Source: Chromera velia (taxonomy: Eukaryota; Sar; Chromeraceae). Taken from it: a stretch of DNA of 22,500 nucleotides. The position numbers and the translations under genes are program-made. This document shows, piece by piece, positions 7,916 through 17,375 of the stretch. Each line of letters opens with the position of its first letter. Position 1 is the first letter of the stretch. The stretch spans positions 7,203 to 29,702 of the forward strand of contig JAHBMJ010000120.1 of NCBI GenBank assembly GCA_018398765.1, in the 5' to 3' direction. The notes below the pieces were generated by a model. That model was not told where the DNA came from. It saw nothing but the letters and a program-made list of their open reading frames with translations, and ran no database searches.

Positions 7916-8117
7916 ATCACGTACTTTCCTCTACTTTTACACCCTTGCTCTCCTTTCTTTTTATTGCAGTCCACCTTGTTTGACAGTGTTGTTTCTATAT
8001 CATGGTGGTGTTCTCTACCGCTGCCAAGTAGAGGTCTGAACTGTCAGAAAGGAACTTCTCTTGTCCGAGCCTCAGCATACCTATATCTGTGTCTACTTAG
8101 CTCTCCCTCCCTCTCCC

Positions 8118-8118
<1 letters not shown>

Positions 8119-8150
<32 letters not shown>

Positions 8151-8251
8151 TCTCTCTCTCTCTCTCCCTCTTTTCTCTCCTCGTGCCTTTGTCTATGAGT
8201 TCTTCATTCATTCTTTCTGTCACGTGCTCTCTCTCTCTCTCTCTCTCTCTC

Positions 8252-8286
<35 letters not shown>
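8119..8286 (+). repeat. Composite simple-sequence tract C30, (CT)n, (GT)n
   Basis: A run of 30 C at 8119-8148 leads into (TC)n to about 8166. A second (CT)n lies at 8227-8252 and joins (GT)n at 8254-8286. The C/G run could fold as a quadruplex or i-motif. Confidence 0.92.
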
Positions 8287-8290
<4 letters not shown>

Positions 8291-9482
8291 ATCCGTGACC
8301 GTACGTGTCCGTGTGTGTCTGTGTCTGTGTCAATGTACGCCGGTGTCCACAAGCTAATGCAAGCATGTTTGGTTATGTGTATATATCATTGTCTGTTTGA
8401 CTTCAGAATCTTTCTCCCCTCCTTCCCTCCCCTTCTCTCCCTATATCTCTCTCTATCTGTCCCTCCGTCTCTGTTCTGACATCGACTTGGAGTCTTCTCG
8501 GCACCTCCCTTTCCGCCTCCTCCTAGTATTTCCCCTTCCTCCCTGTTTTATCTTCGCTTTCTCTTTTGTTTTTCTCTATTTATCTCTCATTTAAATTGTC
8601 TCAATCCTGTGTACGTTTATTCCGTTTTTCCTTCTCTCAATCTTGTCACGCAGACTCTCGACTGCGACTTCCTCTTTGGACTCGCTTCTCTCCTCCCTAC
8701 AGTGACTGTCCCCTCTTCTTTCTGTATCCCTAAAGCTCTCTAGCCAAGCTCTTTTTATCTGCTCTCCTCCCCCCTTCTTTTTTTCTTCTCTCTCGGAGTC
8801 TTTTTTCTATCTCTTTCTTCTCTTTTTGACTTCTCACTGGAGGAAATCCTCCACTGAAATCATGCACCTTTCTTTTCTCTCTGTTGCCATATGAATTACT
8901 CTTTCCTTTCCAATCGCTATGCCATTGGTTTAAACCGCATGAATTTTGTGTGATGGTATATATGCAGCTGCATTCCTTCCTGATTTGAAGGTTGTAGACT
9001 AGGTTATAGATCGATAAGCAACGACCTGCGCCAATGGAATTCGCTTTAGATGCAACCCCCAGCCTGGGATATCATTTTTGCTTGAAGTTTACGTGTTTCC
9101 ATGCACATGTATATAAATGACAGCTAAACTGTGCCGAAACATTTAATTTTGAAACATTTGTATCAGCTGCTGGGTTCGACGCGCACGCGCTATAGAACTG
9201 GGTGTGCGCAAGCTGTTTTGAAGTTAGATCGCAGGCCGGCTTCTTTTTAAAAAATTCAGTGACATGCATTTATGAAAAATAATTCAAAAATCTAATTTGT
9301 TCAGCACTTAAAGCACAGATCTGAGTCAGATCATCTGACAAAGCAGTTTTTTAGTTTTTATTACTAATTAATAGACTATTAAATATTTTGTAAAAAAAAT
9401 GTTTATAATTAACTTTTAAACCATCGTAAACCATTCAGTCTAGATAAACTAGATTTTAAAGGAATTTAAGATTGCATGACAG
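8287..9482. other. Non-coding part of the 6.4-kb element before the inner element
   Basis: Pyrimidine-rich up to about 8880 (CTCTCCCTCC, TTCTTCTCTCTC), then AT-rich. No open frame is convincing and no repeat is seen apart from short CT runs. Confidence 0.4.
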
Positions 9483-9650
9483 CTCACACTGGTTGCTAGC
9501 ACACTAAATTAGGGGGGTCACGGACTCCTAAAAAAAAACTTGATAATACTGTGGAAGGTAAGACATCAATGAAGTCCAACTGATTATTTGAATGTAATTA
9601 ACCCTTTGTAAGGCTTGCTAGCAGTGAACCCTAACCCTGTTTATTCTTGC

Positions 9651-9790
9651 CTAGCGGTACCTTTTGGCTGTCTAGCGGTACCGTTGGGCTGCCTAGCGGT
9701 ACCCTTTGCCTGCCTAGCAGTGTTCTTTGCCTGCCTAACAGTCATTTTCGCCTGTCTAGCAGTTAGATTCAGCTGCCTAGCAATTAGATT
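9651..9790 (+). repeat. 21-bp subterminal repeats, left arm
   Basis: About seven units of the type CTAGCGGTACCSTTTGSCTGC, starting at 9651 and diverging inward (CTAGCAGTTAGATTCAGCTGC). Because 21 is a multiple of 3, the array reads as a 7-residue repeat (LAVPFGC/LAVPFAC); this is probably a by-product, not a protein. Confidence 0.85.
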
Positions 9791-9909
9791 CAGTTATTTA
9801 ATAGTTGTATTTCATTATTTTATAGTGTTTAGTGGTTATAAAATAGTTAAAATGTGTTATAATAAGTATGAATGGGTTACACACGGGTTACTCAATAAAT
9901 TATTCAATA

Positions 9910-10583
9910 ACCTCTTCAAAAACTCTAAAGACAATTATAGCATAATTCAAACTAAACAAACTAGTAAAGGAATTGATCGAATATGTTTTATTGATTGATT
10001 GACAGGTCTAAGCAGCAAGCCATACTCATTCAGAAAGCTTCTAACCGCAGCCCCTACTGAGCCGTGTATTTGCAGGTTCAGAGGTTCTCACTCTACTAGT
10101 GAGACCATCATTCACGGCATGATTAATATGAAGACAAAATTGTGATATTCAACCACTGTCCACAAGCAAAAATTCACGCAAAAGAAAAGCTAAGCTGCTC
10201 AGTCAATCACAGAAAGTTGGAGAAGCAATCGTTGCTTGGGCCATCTCTTTCTCACTCAGGGACCCAGCTCAAGGACAGGGATATCATAATAATCGTTGCC
10301 CTTTTCCCCCGCCTGCCACCACAGAAAGATCTCTTTCTTTATTTTTTTCTTTTCGATCAAACAGAGAAGGGTAGAGAAGGATGATTAAACAGTGAGACAG
10401 CAATTGAAGGAAAGTCTGTATAGGTCTATTCGAAGGACACAAAGAGAGACGACTTTTCAATCAAGGGGCCCCCATGATTCCCGATGCCCCCCCCATCTCG
10501 GAGCTTCGCACTCCGTAACGGTTCTTACCTTCGGCACCCCTTCCCTCACCCCCCCTCTCCGTTTCGCTGCTCGCTGAGTACTT
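9910..10583. other. Interior of the inner element, left part
   Basis: No recognisable gene. C-rich stretches occur at 10300-10325 and 10468-10560 (CCCCCCCCATCTCGG). Confidence 0.35.
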
Positions 10584-10799
10584 TTGGAGAGTGAATCAGA
10601 TAAAAAAGAAAGCGGAGGGGAGAGTGATAAGGAAGAGGGAACAGGTGGGAGAGAGAGTAGAGAAGAGAGTGAAGAAGAGTTTAAACCCAAATGTGACGAA
10701 ATTTTTGATACATTTGGAATGACGGGAGAAGGAAGGGCTGGATGGGAGGAAAGAGAACACGAACGACAGAGGAAAAGAGAAAGTCTAGCAGAATTTTAG
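10584..10799 (+). CDS. Possible charged coding segment (uncertain)
   Basis: An open stretch of up to 71 codons, rich in Glu, Lys, Ser and Arg (SDKKESGGESDKEEGT, KPKCDEIFDTFGMTGEG), ending at TAG 10797-10799. It has no ATG at its left end, so it could only be an internal exon, perhaps of the gene that continues at 11118. The purine bias alone could keep the frame open. I do not recognise a family. Confidence 0.25.
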   Translation: MESESDKKESGGESDKEEGTGGRESREESEEEFKPKCDEIFDTFGMTGEGRAGWEEREHERQRKRESLAEF

Positions 10800-10938
10800 G
10801 AAGCTTTGTTAAAAAAAAACACGTTCTATGTTTTTAGAGGGATTTCTGGTGAGCCACAAAGAGATGCTGTGCTCCATCGTTGGTGCTTTTTAGGCAAAGT
10901 GGTGGAAATAGCTCCATACTTGCTCGCTGATGTATCGT

Positions 10939-11061
10939 CTTCTTCTTCTTCTGCTTCTTCTTCTTCTTTTTCTTCTTCTTCTTCGTTATCGCCGTCGTTG
11001 TCTTCTTCTTCTTCTTTTTCTTCTTTTTCTTCTTCTTCCTCTTCCTCCTCTTCTTTTCGCA
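10939..11061 (+). repeat. TTC/TCT-rich tract ending in a 3' splice-site-like sequence
   Basis: An almost pure pyrimidine run (TCTTCT units, with GTCGTTATCGCCGTCG in the middle) ends CTTCTTTTCGCAG at about 11061, a good polypyrimidine tract plus AG. It may be the end of an intron upstream of the gene at 11118. Confidence 0.6.
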
Positions 11062-11117
11062 GTCCGTCTTCAAGGTGGGATTTGAAAGTAGCGTGGCACA
11101 GCCTTCGACTGTAGAGA

Positions 11118-11507
11118 ATGGAAGATGCACATAAAAGTTTGGTGGATAGGGCTCAGACACACATCAACGACATGAGAGAATTTTACTCTCTTGGCTTGAG
11201 TCCTGAGGAGCTGCGTGCTCTGCCATCGTACAGTGGTGCAAAGAAGCAAACGTGTGCGTGGATCGAATACATTAGTCTTGAGGAGTATGAATTGTTGTGC
11301 AAGAATGTAGTCTTAATAAAGGGGCGCAAAATTCCGATGCATGTCTTACATTATTTGGCAGAGATCTTGAGTGAAGAAGAAGACTTTTCAGGGTTGGAGG
11401 TGTATATTCCAGATGTTATTGTTAGTAATCATGAAAAAGCTTCCTCTGGTTCTTCTTCTGCTAGTTCTTCTGTTTCAAGTGACTCCAAGTCTGATAAAGA
11501 GGACTGA
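11118..11507 (+). CDS. Small acidic protein of unknown function inside the inner TIR element
   Basis: 129 codons from ATG 11118 (a TAG lies in frame just upstream at 11112) to TGA at 11505-11507. The first half looks like a folded domain: REFYSLGLSPEELRALPSYS, TCAWIEYISLEEYELLCKNV, KIPMHVLHYLAEILSEEEDF. The C-terminus is a Ser-rich and then Asp/Lys tail (SSGSSSASSSVSSDSKSDKE). There is no signal peptide, membrane segment or transposase motif. It may be a captured host gene or an accessory gene of the element, and an upstream exon behind the splice-like site at 11061 is possible. No family is recognised. Confidence 0.6.
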   Translation: MEDAHKSLVDRAQTHINDMREFYSLGLSPEELRALPSYSGAKKQTCAWIEYISLEEYELLCKNVVLIKGRKIPMHVLHYLAEILSEEEDFSGLEVYIPDVIVSNHEKASSGSSSASSSVSSDSKSDKED

Positions 11508-11699
11508 ATGTATTGTAATTAGCCCTGAATTATGCTAATTGTATGTTAAATACGTTTGAGTGTCATTTAATTTTTAATATAATTCAAAATTAATCGAATA
11601 ATTCATTGAGTAACCTATGCGTAACCCATTTATACTTGTTATAACATATTTTCACTATTTTACAACTACTAAACACTATAGAATAACTAAATGCAACTA

Positions 11700-11860
11700 T
11701 CAAACAACTGAATCTAACTGCTAGGCAGCTGAATCTAACTGCTAGGCAGGCGAAGATGACCGCTAGGCAGGCAAAAAACACTGCTAGGCAGGCAAAGGGT
11801 ACAGCTAGGCAGCCCAACGATACCACTAGGCAGCCAAAAGGTACCGCTAAACAAGAAAAA
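11700..11860 (-). repeat. 21-bp subterminal repeats, right arm
   Basis: Inverted counterpart of the left array, with units reading GCTAGGCAGSCRAAGGGTACC on the plus strand and the same gradient of divergence toward the interior. Such arrays often serve as transposase-binding sites in TIR elements; that role is inferred. Confidence 0.85.
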
Positions 11861-11996
11861 ACAGGGTTAGAATTCATTGCTAGCAAGCCTTACAAAGGGT
11901 TAATTACATTCAAGCAATCGGTTGGCTCTTTAATATTGACCTACTCCAAAGGGGTCTGTGGCCCTCCTATTTTAGTATGCTAGCAACCAGTATGAG

Positions 11997-12187
11997 AGTG
12001 TATTAGTTTCTATAAAATGTGCCACATTGTATATGACTAATATAGTCATGTTATATTTTTTTGTAAATAATTAGCTGATAAATAAATAATGTATGATCAT
12101 CTCTTTCATTCTCAATTATATGGTATTAGGTGGAAGATTTTAAATTTACTAATCGGCTAGAATTTAGGCTTTTTTGATTGAATTAAG
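11997..12187. other. AT-rich right end of the 6.4-kb element
   Basis: AT-rich spacer between the inner element and the right TIR; no gene is seen. Confidence 0.4.
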
Positions 12188-12236
12188 ATAAAAGTCCGAC
12201 TTGAGGGCAAAAGTCCACTTTTAAAGGCACAAGCCT
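12188..12236 (-). repeat. Right terminal inverted repeat of the 6.4-kb element
   Basis: It ends TTAAAGGCACAAGCCT, the inverted copy of 5818-5866. Fifteen bases (GAGTGAGTATGAAAA) follow before TTTAA and the resumed gag frame. Confidence 0.88.
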
Positions 12237-12251
12237 GAGTGAGTATGAAAA

Positions 12252-13013
12252 TTTAATGAGCAGGCGATTGAGACGCAGGAAGAGAAGGAAAAGTTTCGCG
12301 CCTTTGAGAGACGTGAAGCTAAGGAGCTGATCGATGCTTCTGACCGGATGGATGGGCAGATCCTCTCCTGCGAGAAGGCTGGCTACGTTTCCCCCGAACC
12401 TGAGAAGAAGGAGGTCTTTGAGAACCTCATGACCGACGACGAGTTCGAAGGAGTCGTCACCGCCGCTGCCCTTGCCCAGATCATGATTTCTGCAATTAAG
12501 CAGAAGGCGGCAGAGGTGGAGGGCAAACCCGTCTCCCCCAAAGATGAGGATTCCAAGTTTGACTATGACAACCTCTCCTATGCCCTTCTACGAAAGATCG
12601 CCCGCAATGTTGGGTTGATGCAGAAGCTCCATGCCATCAGATGGAGGAAGGTGAGAGATAGGGGGAGAGGGAAACAGCCTCGTGAGGACAGGGAGGTCGC
12701 CAACTCCACTCAGGACCGCAAGCCCCAGCAGCCCCGCAGCAGAAGCCAGTCCAGACAGCCTGAATCCCGCAGCGAGTCCAGCAGTGGGAAGGCCCCCAGG
12801 TACAAGGACTGCGGATACACTCTCCCGCACAAAGGCGAGGACAGCAAGTGCTCCGCTGTCGGCGCCACGTGCAAGGAGTGCGGAGAGAAGGATCACTTCA
12901 CTTCCGTCTGCCCTGACAAGAAGAAGGATCACTTCGCTTCCGTCTGCCCTGATAAGAAGAAGGATGGGAAGAAGAGGGGCAAGGGGGGCAAGGGGCAGAA
13001 GAAAGGTTTCTGA
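12252..13013 (+). pseudogene. gag: Gag, C-terminal part with zinc knuckle
   Basis: Continuation of Gag after the nested insertion: FNEQAIETQEEKEKFRAFER, then AAALAQIMISAIKQKAAEVE, a basic Ser/Arg/Gln-rich stretch, and the nucleocapsid zinc knuckle CKECGEKDHFTSVC (CX2CX4HX4C, 12870-12911). A preceding CGYTLPHKGEDSKCSAVG may be a second, degenerate Cys/His unit. The nucleocapsid binds the element RNA. A 36-bp tandem duplication (12891-12926/12927-12962) repeats DHFxSVCPDKKK, the second half of the knuckle. The Lys-rich end closes at TGA 13011-13013; pol continues in the -1 frame. Confidence 0.88.
12891..12962 (+). repeat. 36-bp tandem duplication inside the zinc knuckle
   Basis: Two adjacent 36-bp units differ at two bases (codons for T/A, and a silent C/T). 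The second copy lacks the CX2C half and cannot form a knuckle on its own. Confidence 0.92.
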
Positions 13014-13015
13014 CC

Positions 13016-14041
13016 GTGTCGGACCGCTTGGATGGAGATGCTACCAGAGCTGGGGGGGCGAGTGTTACTTCAGTGTCGGTGCAGTCCAGAGGGAGTCAGC
13101 GGGAGAAAGCAGGAGCAGCAGCCATTCGCAACTGGGATCTTCTGCGTGTCAGCCCTCATGTCGATTCAATGTGCACTTTGTCTCTTTTCTCTTCTGACAT
13201 GGATGAATATGCAGTGAGGGAATGGAAAGAAAAGAACGTGTATGATATTGCACGGTCAGATGCAAGGCTTGAGACAAAGCTGATGAAAGAGTATCGTCTC
13301 CCTGCTTTTGATGTCGAAAGAGGTGAATGGAGGAATGCATATGAAGTTACCGCTTTCTTCCCTGATATCGTTCACTCTCTTTTGTCTTTCCACTTCAAAA
13401 AAGTGAGTTTGGAGGAAGGCAGTAGTATTGTGTATCTGACTGACAAGAATGGAGAAAAGTTTCCTGCGCTTGTTGAATCCTTTGGGGGGTTGCCAGTCCT
13501 CGTCATGAAGGAAAGGCAGGAAGAAATGTCTCGTATCTGGGAGTTTGCTCACCCGGCAAAAGCAAAGCGGAAGACACCCCGCCGAGTCCGTTTTGCTGAG
13601 CCACTGGTGATAGAAACTTTCCTCTTTGAAAAGGAGAATGGAAACAAAAAAACAAAAAAGCTCAAAAGGGTGAAAAAAGAGGAGAGAGGCCAAAGGCTTA
13701 GACAGCTCAAGAACGGAAAAGAGAATGAAAACGCAGATAATGATGCAGATAGAAAGGAGAAGGAAGGACAGAAGCTTTCTTTTCCAGAGAAGGCAGAGGA
13801 AAGGAAGCGTTTTTTGCGTTTTTTGCATCATCGATATTCCCACGCGAGTGGGAAGTGTCTCTTTTTTACCTTGATTGAGAAAGGAATGGATGTCTCTTTG
13901 CATGACTGCGATGATATGCATGATGAATATCCTGCATGTGTCTTCGTGAATGCTCGTGCATGGAAGGTGCCTCGCTCTTCTTCTGATCGTGTCTCTGCCC
14001 CTCAGTCTTTCAATGACGTTGTCTTCCACGATTTGTTCAAA
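13016..14041 (+). pseudogene. pol: Pol: protease-like region and integrase N-terminal domain
   Basis: One long frame, -1 relative to gag. Near its start HVDSMCTLSLF sits where copia proteases carry DSG; the Gly is replaced by Met, so this is either a dead or a misassigned site. A Lys/Glu-rich linker follows. The end has HHRYSHASGKCLFFTLIEKG and then CDDMHDEYPAC, the His/Cys arrangement of a GAG-pre-integrase zinc domain. The frame is lost near 14040, within TTCAAATCG; one extra base there would restore it, so a 1-nt deletion is likely. As it stands this frame ends at TAG 14057-14059. Confidence 0.75.
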
Positions 14042-15240
14042 TCGAAGTGCAGGGGGTAGGGGGATTTGTTTGGGTGTCTGTTCTTGTTGATGGAATAACA
14101 AGAAAGATCGATTTGCTGCCACTGAAACACAAGTGGCAGGCGGTCACGCATCTCATTGCGTGGATGCAGAAGTACGAGAAGTTAGGGAAAGGAAAGCCGA
14201 AAGTCGTATGCTCTGACAATGGAGGTGAATTTACTGCCCGCTCGTATGAACGGTTTTGCAGGCAGAAAGGCATCCATCATGAGTTTGGGGCACCTTACAC
14301 TCCCGAATCCCAAGGTCGAGTGGAGAGGGTGAACGCTTCAGTAAAGGCCCTCGTTCGGAAGTTCTTTCTGTCTCTCTGTTTTCCGTCCTTTCTTTGGCCT
14401 TTCTTCCTGCAGAGTGTTGCACAGCAGTTGAATGCGACTGTGTATTCAGCGACAGGTCTTTCCCCAGATGTTGCTGTGTTTGGAAAGGGCTCTGCAGGGG
14501 TGTCTCCGGTAACTGTCGGGAACTAAGTGCGCTTTGTTGATAGGGCGCCAGGGCATATGCAGGGATGGGAGCCAAGAGGGGAGGTTGGGTTTTTTGGGGG
14601 TGTTCTTTCGATGAAGGTTGTTTCTGTTGTGTGCAACCGCAAGGGTAGATGGGTGGGGGTGCGACTCCATCCATCTCAGGACCGTCTCCATCGGTGGGTG
14701 GGGGAAGAAGGAGCTGATTGCCTTTCCCGTCAGCAGCAGCAGTCCCACCGTTTAGATGATGAGGAGACGGACGTCCCCAGTTCCAATAACGATGATGATG
14801 GGTCCGATTTTGATATGGAGCTCCCTGTCCAACGCACTGTGGTTTAGACTGCGGTGCAAAAACGGGGGCTGCCTGTGTTCATAGAGTCCTTTGACGAGGA
14901 TGCAGACGTTTCTGGGGGTGGAGCTGAGCCAGCAGCGCCCCTGAATGAAGGAGACGGTTCGGGCCCGCCAGTGGAGTCGTCAGAACAAAAGAAGGGGGTG
15001 ATAGCACGAAGAACAGAGGGGGCCTGGTTTCCTGTACAAGTGATAAGAGAGGGAAAGAGGCGCATTGACGTGGGTGTTCTTCAACAAAGCCCCCGAACAG
15101 GACAGTGGAAGCCGTCTCGTTTAGAGGAAATCGATGACCGCAAGGGTGATGAAGTGGCTACCCACTTCCAATTTGGGGAGGGAATGCAGATCCCTGCCGA
15201 GGCGCTCGCACGCGTTCATGGCAGGGGAGAAGGAGCGAGT
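14041..15240 (+). pseudogene. pol: Pol: integrase catalytic core and C-terminal region, with nonsense codons
   Basis: The integrase core shows all three catalytic residues: Asp in VLVDG (14089-14091), Asp in CSDNGGEF (14215-14217) and Glu in GRVERVN (14323-14325). Exactly 35 residues separate the second and third, so this is DD35E. Integrase joins the element DNA to the host chromosome. An in-frame TAA at 14524-14526 interrupts just before [20 protein letters not shown], the usual post-core segment of copia integrase. A TAG at 14845-14847 lies in the acidic linker toward reverse transcriptase. The frame shifts near 15240. Confidence 0.88.
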
Positions 15241-16163
15241 GGAGATTTCCAGAGGAGGGGGGAAGAGCGTCTGACTCAGCCGCCTGGGACCCTTCTGTAG
15301 AAGCAGAAAAAGACGCCATTCAGTATTCTGACATTCCGGACTCTGATTCTGTGCACAGCGACGATGACGATTCGCTCTTCGGAGTGAATGCCCTTGCTCC
15401 AGATGCTTCCACCGGTGGTCAGCTCGGTTCCACCGGTGAGGGGTGTGTGGGAGGAGCAAGTGAGGAAGTCAAGCAGCCAGAGTTTGTTGGGTTTTGTCGT
15501 CTGAAACGGAAAGCGCATAGAGAAAAGAAGAGAGCCTTTAGAACGAAGCAGAAGGCAGGAAAGCGTTTTGACAAAGCGCTTTCTCTTGTTCTGCAAGTGC
15601 AGAAAGCCGTAGCTGCACGCAAGCTCGTATCTCGAGAAGAGAACTGGATGAAAAGACACGTTGAGGCAACAGCAGAAGAGATTCGTCAGGGACTCTTCAA
15701 GGAGAGTGACAAAAAGGAATTCCATAGGTGGAAGGACTGCTTTGTTTTTGTGCTCAATTCTGCGATGGAGGCAAATGAGGCAAGAGCAAAAAGAAAGAAA
15801 CCACTGACACTTTGAATTGTGCGCATATGGAAATTGAAGAATGGAGAGAGGGTAGCTAAGAGTAGACTTGTCGTCAGGGGGTTTGAGGATAAAAGGAAGT
15901 TTGTGGAAACGTATTCGGGAACTGCCGATTCCGGGCTTGTGAGGGCCTCCATTGTGTTGGGTCTGACGAGAGGGTTGAAAGCAGCCAAGTCGGATATCTC
16001 CACTGCATTCTTGCAGTGCCCCTATGAGGACGAGGACATTTGGTTGTCTCTCCCCTCTGACCTTCCTTTCCATATCATCCTAGAGCTGCGAGCAAGCCTT
16101 ATGGTGAAAATCCAAAGGGCTGCCTACGGGTTGAAGGACGCTCCAAAGAAGTCATGGCAGTGA
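15241..16163 (+). pseudogene. pol: Pol: linker and reverse transcriptase, N-terminal half
   Basis: The linker reads [20 protein letters not shown] and then a basic coiled stretch. An in-frame TGA at 15813-15815 comes immediately before the reverse transcriptase. RT motifs are [20 protein letters not shown] (finger region), [12 protein letters not shown] with the first catalytic Asp at 15993-15995, and [17 protein letters not shown], the copia YGLKxAP signature. The frame is lost at about 16150, with a stop at 16161-16163. The spacing to the next RT motif looks shorter than usual, so a small deletion at the shift is possible. Confidence 0.88.
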
Positions 16164-16435
16164 AAGAGGGATGGGCAGAGATAGCAGAAAGCATTCTTGT
16201 TAAGAGAGACAGAAAGGGGGATGCGTGTGGCCTTCTGTTAATGTATGTCGATGACTTGTTTCTCTTTGTGTCAGATACATATGGAAAAGTCAGAAAGTTG
16301 CAGAAGCACATTCAGATGGATGATCTGGAAGTGATGGATGACGGTGAGTTGTATGCATACACAGGTATGTCTGTGCACATGGTTAGTTCCACCATGTTGT
16401 GGGATCTCTTGTTCCGGGAGGGGAAGGAGAGATAA
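16150..16435 (+). pseudogene. pol: Pol: reverse transcriptase catalytic YVDD segment
   Basis: [13 protein letters not shown] carries the YVDD catalytic pair (Asp codons at 16250-16255), followed by [20 protein letters not shown], matching the FxMxDLGEL.YxLG region of copia RT. This frame ends at TAA 16433-16435, but the reading continues in another frame from about 16399 ([15 protein letters not shown]), so another indel lies at about 16390-16410. Confidence 0.88.
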
Positions 16436-17163
16436 AGAAAGCAGTCAAACTGACAAACAAAGATCTCCTTGTGTCAGCAGACGAAGAGATCGACATGTTT
16501 CTTCAAGAGCAGCATCAAAAGAAAGTCGGGAAGCTCGGTTGGTTGGTGAATAGTCAGCTGCATCTTTTTTTCCTATTTTCTGCTCTCTCGAAGAACAACT
16601 CTCGTCCGTCTGCTCGTTCCCTTCGTGCGGTTGACAAGGCACTTGTTTATGCTCAGCAGACGCATCGTGCTCTTGAGTTGAAGGGATTGAACGAAGGAGA
16701 GCATCCTATCTTGGTAGGGTGGGTCGATGCATCCTACAAGTTGTCAGAAAAGACAGGGAGGAAGGGACTTGAATTCCAGATTGTGAGTCAGTCTGCCTTG
16801 AAGGACCTTTGTGCGCTTGGGTACGTGAATACGGTTACATGGAGGTCGAAAGGAGAAGGTAGGAAGCTTGGCAGTACCACTGCAGCTGAGCTTCTGGCTC
16901 TGAGAGATGGATGCAAGGAAGCATACCGGTACAGGGATTTATTGAAAAAGCTGTTCGGGTATGAGATTCCTGTCATAATGGTGAGTGATTCTCAGCCACT
17001 CATGTTTCAACTCGCGAGTGGCCAGTCCATGAGTGAGCCTCGATTTCAGGGGGAGCTTGATTACACTCGTGAAATGATCAAAGACTAGGATCAAAGAGTT
17101 AAACGCGAATGTGAAGTGGATGCCTACAAGATCTCAGCATGCCGACAGACAGACTAAATTCCT
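16399..17163 (+). pseudogene. pol: Pol: RNase H domain and C-terminal tail
   Basis: Copia-type RNase H with Asp in VGWVDASY (16726-16728), Glu in TTAAELLAL (16888-16890) and Asp in MVSDSQPL (16987-16989), the usual DED triad. This domain degrades the RNA strand during reverse transcription. The frame stops at TAG 17086-17088. A further frameshift gives IKELNANVKWMPTRSQHADR and the stop TGA at about 17169, the usual VxWxPTxxQxAD end of copia Pol. About 205 bp then remain to the 3' LTR, with no obvious polypurine tract. Confidence 0.87.
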
Positions 17164-17375
17164 GCATGTATGACTTGTCTGCTCTGCCTCTTACATGGAT
17201 TGATTCATGTGTTCAACGTATGCCAATCCATGGAGGGTGATTATAAAGTTGAGCAGGCGTGCATGCGATCGAGAGACGGCACGCATTGGGACCGACATGC
17301 CCTAGCCGGGCCCGGGACATATGGCTCACGCGGATCCATGTTGCAGAGTCGAATCAATTGCATCCGATTGATCGT

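Larger units (their letters stand above)
9483..11996. mobile_element. 2.5-kb inner element with long terminal inverted repeats carrying a small gene
   Basis: The left arm 9483-9909 and right arm 11592-11996 are inverted copies. The ends are CTCACACTGGTTGCTAGCA and TGCTAGCAACCAGTATGAG. Both arms contain GAATGTAATTAACCCTTTGTAAGGCTTGCTAGCA and about seven 21-bp repeats (CTAGCGGTACC-type). The interior (9910-11591) holds a charged open frame, a pyrimidine tract and the small gene at 11118. No target duplication was found. Long TIRs with subterminal repeats recall Mutator-like or foldback elements, but no transposase is visible, so it is probably non-autonomous. Confidence 0.82.
5805..12251. mobile_element. 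6.4-kb TIR element inserted in gag
   Basis: It is bounded by TTTAA at 5800-5804 and 12252-12256, and joining the flanks at TTTAA keeps the gag frame. Inside lie ~49-bp terminal inverted repeats (5818-5866, 12188-12236) beginning AGGCTTGT, but 13 and 15 bp of non-matching sequence separate them from TTTAA, so the exact ends are uncertain. The element has no recognisable transposase. Its cargo is low-complexity DNA, hairpin modules and a further nested element. A TTAA target would suit piggyBac-like transposition, but the termini do not show that family's typical start, so the class is open. Confidence 0.75.

Noticed and set aside
7775-8479. 234-codon open frame on the plus strand
   Set aside because: It runs through C30, CT and GT repeats; the translation is low-complexity Leu/Ser/Pro and Val/Cys and reflects the repeats.
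9165-9200. GGTTCGACGCG resembling a tRNA B box
   Set aside because: No matching A box or cloverleaf stems nearby.
9625-9640. AACCCTAACCCTG, telomere-like
   Set aside because: Only two units, within a TIR; not an array.
9615-9998. Hydrophobic LAVPFGC-repeat peptide, also in the inverted copy at 11590-11886
   Set aside because: It is the 21-bp subterminal repeat read in frame; present in both TIR arms and not a plausible independent gene.
12588-12932. Minus-strand frame opposite gag
   Set aside because: Antisense to the gag zinc knuckle region; no support.
13256-14122. 288-codon minus-strand frame opposite pol
   Set aside because: Antisense shadow of the protease/integrase coding region; the plus strand has clear integrase motifs.
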